This document shows, one piece after another, positions 25,938-33,090 of a stretch of 40,341 nucleotides of DNA. The stretch covers positions 1 to 40,341 of the forward strand of contig CAZXQY010000011.1 in NCBI GenBank assembly GCA_964642505.1, given 5' to 3'. Made by a program: the position numbers and the translations under genes. The notes below the pieces were generated by a model that ran no database searches, was not told the origin of the DNA, and saw nothing but the letters and a program-made list of their open reading frames with translations. Position 1 is the first letter of the stretch; every line of letters begins with the position of its first letter. This stretch comes from TMED69 sp964642505 (GTDB taxonomy: Bacteria > Pseudomonadota > Gammaproteobacteria > Ga0077536).

Positions 25938-26807
25938 ATGGGCGCTAAAAGCTTTTTTGTTCTTGGGATCTTGTCTATCATATCGTTCTGTCTTGTAGTT
26001 ACTGAGCTTAATGCTTCGGATAGGAATTCGGTACCTGATCATGTTGTAATCCAGCAGCATCGTAACTTGGCTGACAATACTCAAGGCAAAGGGTTCGGTC
26101 CTCAGTCGCCTCGCGATATTGGAGGGACCGCTGGCAATAATAGTATTGTATTCAATTCCGCGCCCGCTTATACACAGATGAATCTTTGTAACATTCATTT
26201 TCATAAGAATGCAGAACATAAAGGCGGTGATTTTGATAAATATGCCGGCAATGGAAATGGTTACGGATATCAAAGTGGATATCAATATTCGGGCAAATTA
26301 ACAAAATCCGAATTAATACCAAGCGATCTCGAAATCTGTCCTAGTAAGAAGCATGGCGGTCTTAGGGTCGGTGATACTATCGAGGTTCATTATGTTCATT
26401 CGAGTGCGCAGGTAATCCCAGGACCTACTTTGGGCGCCTGCCTCGACGAGTCTGTTAAGAATCCACAACTGCGAGTGGAGGCTCAAGTTTATGTCCTAGT
26501 TAACGATAAAAACGCACTCAATTTTGGGGAACTAACGAGGCATGGCGAGAAAAATGATTTGCATCAGGCGTCTAATATTCCTAATTACACGGGGACGCCC
26601 GTTCAATATTCCGGTTCAACTACTGGTCCCAGCTACAACGAAAAAGGTTCTCCTTTCCAGGTTACATGGAGTGTTCGTCCCAAGATAGCTAAGGTAGATA
26701 TTGAATCAGTGGGAGCCTGGTGTAAGGGTAATGCTTTCGATGAAGATCACGCTCACGGCGTTAGAAACCTTGTGACAAATCTGAATCTCCTATCCCAAAT
26801 CAAATAA
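25938..26807 (+). CDS. Secreted delta-class carbonic anhydrase
   Basis: The sequence matches the delta-class (diatom-type) carbonic anhydrase-like family, which interconverts CO2 and bicarbonate. An N-terminal signal peptide (cleavage likely after about residue 26, TELNA) predicts periplasmic export. Family landmarks: MNLCNIHFHKNAEHKGGDF with the His-x-His metal site, GDTIEVHYVHSS with further His candidates, NPQLRVEAQVYVLVND, FQVTWSVRP, and FDEDHAHGVRNLV near the C-terminus. AAGGAG lies just before the ATG at 25938. It has its own gap of about 195 bp after guaA and no obvious partner gene. This class is uncommon in bacteria compared with alpha, beta and gamma. Confidence 0.88.
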   Translation: MGAKSFFVLGILSIISFCLVVTELNASDRNSVPDHVVIQQHRNLADNTQGKGFGPQSPRDIGGTAGNNSIVFNSAPAYTQMNLCNIHFHKNAEHKGGDFDKYAGNGNGYGYQSGYQYSGKLTKSELIPSDLEICPSKKHGGLRVGDTIEVHYVHSSAQVIPGPTLGACLDESVKNPQLRVEAQVYVLVNDKNALNFGELTRHGEKNDLHQASNIPNYTGTPVQYSGSTTGPSYNEKGSPFQVTWSVRPKIAKVDIESVGAWCKGNAFDEDHAHGVRNLVTNLNLLSQIK

Positions 26808-27158
26808 CTAAAAGCCATAGGTATCTTGTTTTTATTTTCTACAAAAACTTTTAGATTATTTTTCAAGTAGGGCAAAAACTACAAAAGCCTCTCAAAATGC
26901 CAGAATGGGCTTTAATATTAGAGATTAAAAATATTAGCCTTTTGAATCGAAATCCGTAGTGGCCGAGTCTCTGATCAAGGTATAGAAAGCCCGTTTAGCA
27001 CCTCGTCTTTTTGTTCTTGAGAAAAGTTCTGTAAAATGAAGAAAGTTTGGAAAAATCGAGGTTTATGATTCAGGCGCTTACAAACAGTTAGTTTCTGGAT
27101 AAAAATAAAGGTCTATTTTAGACGTGAATATAGTACGAAAGATTGAGTGGGACTAATC
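26808..27158. other. AT-rich stretch with no recognisable gene
   Basis: I read this 351-bp stretch on both strands and found no convincing coding frame, RNA or promoter. It contains a weak inverted pair AAAGCC/GGCTTT around 26884-26915, too loosely spaced to call a terminator, and a direct repeat of AATATTAG near 26930-26960. It lies directly before a decayed gene, so it may include further gene remains that I cannot identify. Confidence 0.4.
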
Positions 27159-27507
27159 ATGTAATACTTAATCTCTTATGGAACATTACGACAAACAACT
27201 GTTCAATTAGGACAATTTTGGTCGTATTCTTGACGGAACTAGAGATGTTCTTCAAGAATATGCCGTGAAGGAGATAGAGACTAAGGATGAATCTGTTCTA
27301 AAGATTGAGTAATTAAAGAATCCGCCTTATATTTTTCTTACTAGTAACAAGAAGGATGAGGTGCAAGGGATAGTATTTAAAATCACTTCATCCGAATTAT
27401 TGAAATCGGACGATTATGAAGTCTATGATTGTGAAAGGAAAGAAGTGACATTAAAGGCAGGAATAAAAAGTTGGGCCTATGTCGATAAACCACTTAACAA
27501 AAAATGA
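27159..27507 (+). pseudogene. Decayed gamma-glutamylcyclotransferase (AIG2)-like gene
   Basis: Reading through three lesions gives a nearly complete AIG2-like protein. Frame one starts ATG at 27159, hits TAA at codon 2 (27162-27164), then reads YLISYGTLRQTTVQLGQ, with the family's YGTL nucleotide of the fold and VQL. A +1 shift near 27210-27219 leads to FGRILDGTRDVLQEY in the next frame. A second TAA lies at 27310-27312, after which VQGIVFKITSSELLKSDDYE and ERKEVTLKAGIKSWAYV follow, including the conserved acidic YE of the active site. It ends with TGA at 27505-27507, overlapping the next gene's ATG. The protein cannot be made as it stands. Family assignment is from remembered motifs. Confidence 0.75.
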
Positions 27508-28379
27508 CTAAAATCATTGGGCTTTCGGGTGGAACGGGATTTTGCGGTAAAGGCATCATTTCGAAATCGTTGATCAAAAAACTAAAAATTGTCTCCTACC
27601 AGAGACGATACGAACCTGATAAGCCGTATACGATCAAGGAATTTAGATTAGAAACCGTTTCTACAATGGAAGCGTCTCTTTTTAGAGGGATAGAAACGTT
27701 TGTGCATACAGCTGCACTCGTTCATAAAAAAAATCAGAACGTTTCGAAGTATCGTTCTCTCAATTATCACGCTACAAAAGAACTGTTCCACAAATGCATA
27801 GAAGCGGGAGTAAAAAAATTCATTTTTTTTAGTACGGTCGGGGTTTATGGTTTAACGTCTTCAACAGATAGTATTCGTCTAGATTCTACGATTGATCCGA
27901 AAAGTGCTTACGCCCAATCTAAGTTGGATGCCGAGAACTATCTTATGGAGCATTCTCCCTTTTACGACATTGAGGTATTAATACTTCGTTTTCCTTTGAT
28001 TTATGGACCTGGAGCACCGGGTAATTTTGGTTTTTTAACGAATGTTAGTCGTTGGCCTATTCCTTTGCCTTTTAAAAATGTGAAAAATAGACGCTCGATG
28101 ATTTCTATTGATAACGTTGGAAACTTAATTACAGATATTGTGTCTCGAAAAATAAAATGGACGGGAGTTCAGTTGATAACAGAGCCTGAACCGTTCTCGA
28201 CCGAATCGATTATATTGTGCCAAAGGGAAAATGGGAAAAAACCGGTTATGTTATTTTCCATGCCAAAATTATTAATGAAAATGATGTTTTCGTTGGCCGG
28301 TAGGAAAACGATGTACCATCAACTATATGAAGATCTGGTTTTTGAGTCGTCTCAACCGCTACAGAGTTGCATAGATTGA
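27504..28379 (+). CDS. NAD-dependent epimerase/dehydratase family protein (extended SDR)
   Basis: This is an extended short-chain dehydrogenase/reductase of the sugar-nucleotide epimerase type. The 291 residues contain the Rossmann dinucleotide loop GGTGFCG (residues 9-15), the catalytic Ser110 region FFSTVGVYG, and Tyr136-x3-Lys140 in SAYAQSKLDAE, followed by LRFPLIYGPGAPGNFG. Substrate cannot be assigned; UDP-glucose or UDP-N-acetylhexosamine epimerases are the closest in style. The C-terminus (SSQPLQSCID) stops a little earlier than relatives that end in an LGW-type segment, so slight truncation is possible. Its ATG overlaps the stop of the upstream pseudogene, implying the two were once coupled. 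Confidence 0.8.
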   Translation: MTKIIGLSGGTGFCGKGIISKSLIKKLKIVSYQRRYEPDKPYTIKEFRLETVSTMEASLFRGIETFVHTAALVHKKNQNVSKYRSLNYHATKELFHKCIEAGVKKFIFFSTVGVYGLTSSTDSIRLDSTIDPKSAYAQSKLDAENYLMEHSPFYDIEVLILRFPLIYGPGAPGNFGFLTNVSRWPIPLPFKNVKNRRSMISIDNVGNLITDIVSRKIKWTGVQLITEPEPFSTESIILCQRENGKKPVMLFSMPKLLMKMMFSLAGRKTMYHQLYEDLVFESSQPLQSCID

Positions 28380-28430
28380 TTCTCTCGTGGGCGACATTAT
28401 TAAAACTAACTTAGATAAAAGGGGCGACAA

Positions 28431-28805
28431 ATGGAATTTCCGAGTTTACAGTTTATAAAATTGTTGCAAAATAAACTTAATGAAAGTGAAAAATTTTCTA
28501 CCGTTAGTAGATGGTCAGATGTGAAGATTTTGTTATGTTTTGGAGAAAGACGGTATTGGTTAAAACTTTACGGTGGTAAGGTGATTGACTGTATGGAGTA
28601 CTTTCCGATGGCAAATCCACTGGGTTGGGACTATATGATTAGCGCCTCTTTGGAAAATTGGGAGTCTCTTAGGGAGGGCAAGCGGCATATTGGTCATTTT
28701 TTAGACACTGGAGATATATCTATCGACGGAGACCTATTGCAGGCTAATCGTCTTTACGAGTCAAATCAATTAATGTTGTTCACCATCAGAGATTTACATT
28801 GTTAG
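28431..28805 (+). CDS. Small conserved protein, possibly SCP2-like
   Basis: This is a 124-residue soluble protein with a good Shine-Dalgarno (AGGGGCGA before ATG 28431). The middle (about residues 30-75) reads KILLCFGERRYWLKLYGGKVIDCMEY in pieces, then PLGWDYMISASLENWESL. A beta-rich layout with a W-x-x-L helix recalls the sterol-carrier-protein-2 fold, which binds lipids or acyl-CoA. That assignment is inference, not certain. It lies 18 nt before an alpha/beta hydrolase gene and is probably co-transcribed with it. Confidence 0.6.
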   Translation: MEFPSLQFIKLLQNKLNESEKFSTVSRWSDVKILLCFGERRYWLKLYGGKVIDCMEYFPMANPLGWDYMISASLENWESLREGKRHIGHFLDTGDISIDGDLLQANRLYESNQLMLFTIRDLHC

Positions 28806-28823
28806 TAGGTAGGGGGAAACGGG

Positions 28824-29639
28824 ATGAAACATGAGATTACAGGGCGATATGCCGACGTGTCACAGACAAGAACCTATTATGATATCTGTGGTGAAGGGAT
28901 TCCTTTAGTTTGTATCCATATGGGATGGGCGTGTTCACTTCAGTGGTATAAGTTTATGCCGATAATGGCAGAGGCGGGATTTAAAGTAATTGCGCCGGAT
29001 TTGCCAGGTCACGCGAAGTCAATGCCGGTTAATTGGAAACCATTTAGAAAAATGTCTGAATATGCTGAATGGGTGTGGGAATTTATATTAACAGTTTGTC
29101 CCGAGGAAGAACCGGTCGTGTGCGGGAGTGGGATAGGGGGTGACATGACATTGGACATAGCATGTAATCATCCTACTGGCATTTTGGCTGGCATGGCGTT
29201 TGAGTCAGCTGCAAATACTGGATCAATTTCCTTTTTGTCTGGATACAATGAGCCCCATAGTTTCCCAGGATTTCCGGCACTCGTGGACAATGCTTCCACT
29301 TCCGCTATGTATTATCCTTGTGATGAAGAGAAAGTCATCGAATCGAAATGGCAACATCGTTGTACCTATCAAGAAACTTGCGTCGCAGATATGGATGCTT
29401 GGAACGACCACGATGTCAGACATAAACTAAAAGATATTGAACGTCCGATCTTTCTTTTTAAAGGAGAAGCAGATTATCACGTTCCAGAACAGGCAGTGTT
29501 AGATACGATAGATATGATACCGGACGGTTTGGCAGAGGGAGGCATCGCCGACGGGATGGGACATCTTATTATGATGGAACAACCTGAAAAGTTAGCGGAA
29601 GCGTGTTTGGATTTCTTGAAAAGAAGAAAAATCATTTAA
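28824..29639 (+). CDS. Alpha/beta hydrolase fold protein with substituted nucleophile
   Basis: The 271 residues have the alpha/beta hydrolase layout: oxyanion-region CIHMGWACSLQWYKF, VIAPDLPGHAKS after strand 4, nucleophile elbow CGSGIGGDM (residues 100-108), acid Asp217 in FKGEADYHVP and His247 in GMGHLIMMEQP. In the G-x-Ser-x-G elbow the nucleophile position is Gly103 (GGG codon), with a Ser one residue earlier, so ordinary serine hydrolase chemistry seems lost although Asp and His remain. It could be a binding protein, use a different mechanism, or be in decay. AGGGGGA gives a strong ribosome-binding site. It follows the SCP2-like gene closely. Confidence 0.85.
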   Translation: MKHEITGRYADVSQTRTYYDICGEGIPLVCIHMGWACSLQWYKFMPIMAEAGFKVIAPDLPGHAKSMPVNWKPFRKMSEYAEWVWEFILTVCPEEEPVVCGSGIGGDMTLDIACNHPTGILAGMAFESAANTGSISFLSGYNEPHSFPGFPALVDNASTSAMYYPCDEEKVIESKWQHRCTYQETCVADMDAWNDHDVRHKLKDIERPIFLFKGEADYHVPEQAVLDTIDMIPDGLAEGGIADGMGHLIMMEQPEKLAEACLDFLKRRKII

Positions 29640-29878
29640 ACAGGTCTTGGTAGAAATAAATCCGCTAAAAAGGGCTTTTTTAGGTCTCTTCTAATCCTTC
29701 TAAAATTAGTTTTCCGACAACTCCGTTGTAAAACACTAGCAATTTCTCATTATTTATGGCATAAATGATTTCGTTCGTTTAAATCGGTATGAAACGGACT
29801 TATTTGGCGTTGTTATTAATTCGGAAGATTCAAATCAAAAATTGTGTTTGGTTAGGTTTCACAAGAGAGGTTTTAACA
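29640..29878. other. Intergenic stretch with an AT-rich hairpin
   Basis: No gene is supported here. Near the upstream end, CTAAAAAG at 29665-29672 and CTTTTTTAG at 29675-29683 can pair around a 2-nt gap with one bulged T. It might mark the end of the hydrolase transcript, but the stem is almost all A-T and is not a classic terminator. The rest is AT-rich without clear signals, until AGAGAGG just before the next small ORF. Confidence 0.35.
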
Positions 29879-29971
29879 ATGGAATCGGTAGATGGTGTGT
29901 TGTTAACTTTGTTTTGGTTGATTGTTGTTCTTCGTTTTTTACCTAAAAAGAGGTTTGGAAGATGGCGTTAG
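29879..29971 (+). CDS. Putative 30-residue single-pass membrane peptide
   Basis: ATG at 29879 is preceded by AGAGAGG about 8 nt upstream, a good ribosome-binding site. The 30-residue product has a short acidic start (MESVDG), one hydrophobic helix (VLLTLFWLIVVLRFL) and a strongly basic end (PKKRFGRWR), the layout of a small inner-membrane protein with its C-terminus inside. I do not recognise a family. Its stop lies 11 nt before the next small ORF, suggesting the two are translated together. Support is limited to the ribosome-binding site and composition. Confidence 0.4.
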   Translation: MESVDGVLLTLFWLIVVLRFLPKKRFGRWR

Positions 29972-29982
29972 GGGGGTTATTT

Positions 29983-30171
29983 ATGTCTTTGGGCAAACTG
30001 ATTTTGTGGTGGGCTCTGGGAAGAGTTCGTTGGAGGTTAGTGCGATTAAGTATTGATCTAACGATCAAATATTGTATGAAAAGCGTTAGACGAGGCTACG
30101 TTTCCAGCGAATATAGACACAAAGAATTGAAAGACATACATTCGACTTTAAGATTATTAACAAATCCTTGA
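29983..30171 (+). CDS. Putative 62-residue small protein, hydrophobic N-terminus
   Basis: I chose the ATG at 29983 because AGGGGGG (29970-29976) lies 6 nt upstream; an in-frame ATG at 29962 would add seven residues and overlap the previous small ORF. The product begins MSLGKLILWWALGRVRWRLV, amphipathic and tryptophan-rich, then becomes basic and soluble (KSVRRGYVSSEYRHKELKD). I do not recognise it. It may be a membrane-attached accessory protein. It lies between the nucleophile-substituted hydrolase and the ACAD-like gene. Confidence 0.45.
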   Translation: MSLGKLILWWALGRVRWRLVRLSIDLTIKYCMKSVRRGYVSSEYRHKELKDIHSTLRLLTNP

Positions 30172-30252
30172 TATTATTTTTGTAGTCGAGTTAACGTATT
30201 CTAGTTGGTTTCGGATTCCGCAAAGGGGAAGAACCTTGCGAACGTCAAATAA

Positions 30253-31071
30253 ATGTTTAATAGACTAATTTCCGGGGATTTACCAAAAATAATAGTACAG
30301 TCGGAAAGTGATTTCTATCGTCTTTGGGGTTCTAACAATTTGTATCACTTAGTCCCTGTTGATATGGCGATAAAAGCTTCCGCTATAACTACCAATTTAG
30401 AGTGGGTTTTCGTCGCAGGATACCAGGCTACTTTAAATTATTTATTCCCGGAAAAAGATTTTCGGGGTTGGTCTGCTTTCTTGTTCGCAGAAAATTGTGA
30501 AGAGTTCCCAAATTTGTCTCCTACCTCTCTTGTTGAGACGGGATCGGGACTAGTATTATCAGGTTCCAAAAGTTGGGTTGCTCAATCTCGTTTTGTACAA
30601 CGACTGGTTGTTTCCGTTAAACCAGAAAAAACTTTCTCGGCGGAAGTGGGTGGTGTGGTAATTGATAGGCATACAGAAGGGGTTACCATAACCAGTCGAG
30701 AGCCGGCGAGATTTTTAAAAAAAATGAGTCAGGGTTGGGCTGTATTTGATAATGTAGTGTTAGAGTACAATCGAACATTTGAGCGACCGCTGATCCGGAA
30801 ATTTGGGAAATTTGAATCCCATTTTATGGTTTTGTCAATTCTCTCTTTTTTAATATCATATTTGGTAATGTCCCCTAACAATCTTTTAGAAAAGCTAATT
30901 AGTCTATGCGAAGAATATGTCAAAGTTTTGGCGAAGTTTGATGGCGACTTGAAGCGACTAGACCAATTACGTCCGGTTGTTCGAGATTGTATCGAAGAGT
31001 TTTTGTTGCAAAACGAAGACTATTCGTCAAAATGGGAAAAGGACAAAAACTTGTTGTTTATGTATTTATAA
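30253..31071 (+). CDS. Short acyl-CoA dehydrogenase-like protein
   Basis: The 272 residues resemble part of an acyl-CoA dehydrogenase. The middle (about residues 75-175) looks like the family's beta domain: LVLSGSKSWVAQSRFVQRLVV is equivalent to the G-x-K-x-W/Y-I/V segment, then GGVVIDRHTEGVTI and MSQGWAVFDNVVLEYN, the usual end of that domain. It is about 100 residues shorter than a normal enzyme (about 380), with an abbreviated N-terminal helical domain and reduced C-terminal helices, and I cannot locate the catalytic glutamate. It may be a specialised short relative or an eroded enzyme. The start at 30253 lacks a well-spaced ribosome-binding site. Confidence 0.62.
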   Translation: MFNRLISGDLPKIIVQSESDFYRLWGSNNLYHLVPVDMAIKASAITTNLEWVFVAGYQATLNYLFPEKDFRGWSAFLFAENCEEFPNLSPTSLVETGSGLVLSGSKSWVAQSRFVQRLVVSVKPEKTFSAEVGGVVIDRHTEGVTITSREPARFLKKMSQGWAVFDNVVLEYNRTFERPLIRKFGKFESHFMVLSILSFLISYLVMSPNNLLEKLISLCEEYVKVLAKFDGDLKRLDQLRPVVRDCIEEFLLQNEDYSSKWEKDKNLLFMYL

Positions 31072-31085
31072 AAGTTAGTAGGGGC

Positions 31086-31113
31086 GGTTCGAATTTTTCT
31101 CAGACTTCGAACC
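31086..31113 (+). repeat. Perfect 8-bp inverted repeat before the esterase gene
   Basis: GGTTCGAA (31086-31093) and TTCGAACC (31106-31113) are exact reverse complements separated by 12 nt. The right arm ends one base before the GGGAGG ribosome-binding site (31115-31120) of the hydrolase at 31126. No run of T follows, so it is not a terminator. It could be an operator or an RNA hairpin affecting translation initiation. Confidence 0.6.
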
Positions 31114-31125
31114 TGGGAGGATCTT

Positions 31126-31989
31126 ATGGAAAAACGCGTACTCAATTTTCACAGTGACGGGGTTACTTTATGCGGCCAGATCTTTTTTCCGGGAAATAAT
31201 CCTCCTTACCCGTTAGTCATTTTGAGTCATGGTCTTTCGGGGATCGTTAGTATGGATTTGCCCTTTTATGTCGAGGCCTTTCTAAAAAAAGGTTTGGGTT
31301 GTTTTATCTACGATCATAGAAATTGGGGCCGAAGTTCAGGGTGGCCTCGTTGCGAAACTGATCCGTGGCGTCAGGTTTCTGATATGCGGGAGGCAATTTC
31401 TTGTGTGAGAGGTCAGAGGGAAGTCGATCGGGACAAAATTGGTCTTTGGGGAACCAGTTACTCTGGTGGTCATGTTATTACTGTCGGGGCATTAGATAAA
31501 CGAGTCGCTTGTGTTGTTTCGCAGGTGCCTTTGATAAGCGGCTCTAAAACATTTGATAATTGGGTGCCCAAAGAGAAAAGAGAGAAATTTATGGAACGTC
31601 TTGCCGATGACCTCGATACTCGTTCCAAAGGGGGAGCACCCCAAAGCACCAAAGCTGCTGTAGAAGGTTCTGAGACCTATGAGTGGGTAACTAATAACAA
31701 TATTTCCGGAGACTATCGTAATGAGATCACTCTCAAGACCTTTGATTTGATGCGAACTTATGAGCCAAATCAATTCGTGACTAGAGTGGCACCTACACCA
31801 ATTGCGTTAGTAGTCGCAGATTCTGATACCCAAACCCCGACAGATTGGCAACTCGAATCTTTCGAACGAATGAGTGGTGATAAAAAACTGTATACTTTTA
31901 ATTGTCGACATTACGATGTTTATATGGGTTTCAAACAAAAGACTGCTGATGCAGCTGCGGATTGGTTCACCGAACATCTCGCGGTATAA
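31126..31989 (+). CDS. Alpha/beta hydrolase (dienelactone hydrolase/esterase-like)
   Basis: This is a 287-residue hydrolase that looks catalytically intact. It has VILSHGLSG (oxyanion region), YDHRNWGRSSGWPR, the nucleophile Ser111 in LWGTSYSGGH, a likely acid at Asp231 or Asp233 in VVADSDTQTP, and His261 in CRHYDVY. No signal peptide is visible, so it is probably cytoplasmic. The GTSYSGG elbow and N-terminal layout suggest the dienelactone-hydrolase or X-prolyl-peptidase-like branch; substrate is unknown. GGGAGG at 31115-31120 supports the start. It lies 54 bp after the ACAD-like gene, with an inverted repeat between them. Confidence 0.87.
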   Translation: MEKRVLNFHSDGVTLCGQIFFPGNNPPYPLVILSHGLSGIVSMDLPFYVEAFLKKGLGCFIYDHRNWGRSSGWPRCETDPWRQVSDMREAISCVRGQREVDRDKIGLWGTSYSGGHVITVGALDKRVACVVSQVPLISGSKTFDNWVPKEKREKFMERLADDLDTRSKGGAPQSTKAAVEGSETYEWVTNNNISGDYRNEITLKTFDLMRTYEPNQFVTRVAPTPIALVVADSDTQTPTDWQLESFERMSGDKKLYTFNCRHYDVYMGFKQKTADAAADWFTEHLAV

Positions 31990-32036
31990 AAATATTATTT
32001 CCAAGGATTTAGAATAATTCGCTTGAGACAATAAAA

Positions 32037-32501
32037 TTGAATGATACAGATTTCATGCGCCTAGCAATCGAATTTGCTCGTCGTGCGGAAGACGAAGGAG
32101 AGGTGCCCGTTGGCGCTGTTGTAGCATATGAAGGCGACCTAATTGCCTCTGGTTATAACAGAGTCATAAAGACCAGTGATCCCACGGCACACGCTGAGAT
32201 CGAGGCTATGCGCGAAGCCGCAACCATTTTGAGAAATTATCGTATGCCGCGTACTACCTTATACGTGACACTTGAGCCTTGCCCGATGTGCGCCGGCGCA
32301 ATAGTACATTCTAGAATAGAAAGAGTCGTTTTCGGAGCGTTTGATGACAAGACTGGAGCAGCCGGTTCGGTTTTTAATATATTAGCAAGCGAAAAATTAA
32401 ATCATAAACCAGTAGTTAATGGAGGGATTGAACAAACTAAGTGTTCTAATTTATTACGTGAATTCTTTGAGGAAAGGAGAAAAATAGATTATGCCCGATG
32501 A
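32037..32501 (+). CDS. tadA: tRNA-specific adenosine deaminase
   Basis: TadA deaminates adenosine 34 to inosine in tRNA-Arg(ACG) for wobble decoding. The 154 residues contain the zinc deaminase motif: His52 and Glu54 in TAHAEIEAM, and Cys82 and Cys85 in EPCPMCAGA. Other landmarks are EVPVGAVV and GAFDDKTGAAGS. The start is taken as TTG 32037, giving MNDTDFMRLAIEFA, which aligns with the helix that begins E. coli TadA; ATG at 32055 is the fallback. It overlaps pncC by 11 nt. Confidence 0.95.
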   Translation: MNDTDFMRLAIEFARRAEDEGEVPVGAVVAYEGDLIASGYNRVIKTSDPTAHAEIEAMREAATILRNYRMPRTTLYVTLEPCPMCAGAIVHSRIERVVFGAFDDKTGAAGSVFNILASEKLNHKPVVNGGIEQTKCSNLLREFFEERRKIDYAR

Positions 32502-33003
32502 TAGGATCGCTGAGGTTGATTTGGCGGAGCTGACTGCAGAGTTAGCGAGAATATTGATAGATAAGGGTTGGAAAATTTCGGTAGCGGAGTCTTGTACAGG
32601 CGGTTGGATAGCTAAAACATTGACAGATTTAGCTGGCAGTTCACGATGGTTTGAGTTGGGGGTAGTAAGTTATTCGAATTCGGCTAAGGGGAAAACTTTA
32701 GGGGTGCCCTCGTCCTTATTAGAATCGCACGGTGCTGTGAGTGAACCGGTCGCGATGGCAATGGTTCAGGGTGTCGTAGAGCTTGTCCGAACAAATGTAG
32801 GCGTATCCGTGACCGGCATAGCCGGGCCAGGTGGGGGCTCCAAAGAAAAACCAGTAGGAACAGTGTGTTTTGGGTTTCTGAGTCCAAACAATGGATTAGA
32901 AGCAAAAACAGTCACATTTTCTGGGGATCGTGAGAGTATTAGGCGGCAGACCGTGATGTTTGCCTTGCAAAACCTTAGTTCACTTTTAATCCGAGGTCGT
33001 TAA
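32491..33003 (+). CDS. pncC: Nicotinamide-nucleotide amidohydrolase PncC (CinA C-terminal family)
   Basis: PncC deamidates NMN to NaMN in pyridine nucleotide recycling. The 170 residues form the stand-alone CinA C-terminal domain: ISVAESCTGGWIAKTLTDLAGSSRWF (read in parts), VVSYSNSAKGKTLGV, GAVSEPVA and VTGIAGPGGGSKEKPVGTV, with the conserved Ser and Thr of ESCTGG. It begins inside the 3' end of tadA. Being next to recA is common in proteobacteria. Confidence 0.95.
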   Translation: MPDDRIAEVDLAELTAELARILIDKGWKISVAESCTGGWIAKTLTDLAGSSRWFELGVVSYSNSAKGKTLGVPSSLLESHGAVSEPVAMAMVQGVVELVRTNVGVSVTGIAGPGGGSKEKPVGTVCFGFLSPNNGLEAKTVTFSGDRESIRRQTVMFALQNLSSLLIRGR

Positions 33004-33090
33004 AAGTTTAAAATGATACGCTAGCTTGTTTCAATCAAATTTGTAGATGAGGGACGTCAGTGGAAGCTAATTAGCGTCTATAAATCAGCG

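Noticed and set aside
26884..26915. AAAGCC/GGCTTT inverted pair after the carbonic anhydrase gene
   Set aside because: Six-bp arms separated by about 20 nt with no following T-run; too weak for a terminator.
29680..29777. Minus-strand frame ending NEIIYAINNEKLLVFYNG and beyond, looking protein-like
   Set aside because: About 31 codons with no start codon and stops upstream; I recognise no family, so chance is the safer reading.
31086..31100. GGTTCGAAT resembles the T-arm of a tRNA gene
   Set aside because: No acceptor stem, anticodon arm or D-arm can be placed around it; it is one arm of a simple inverted repeat.
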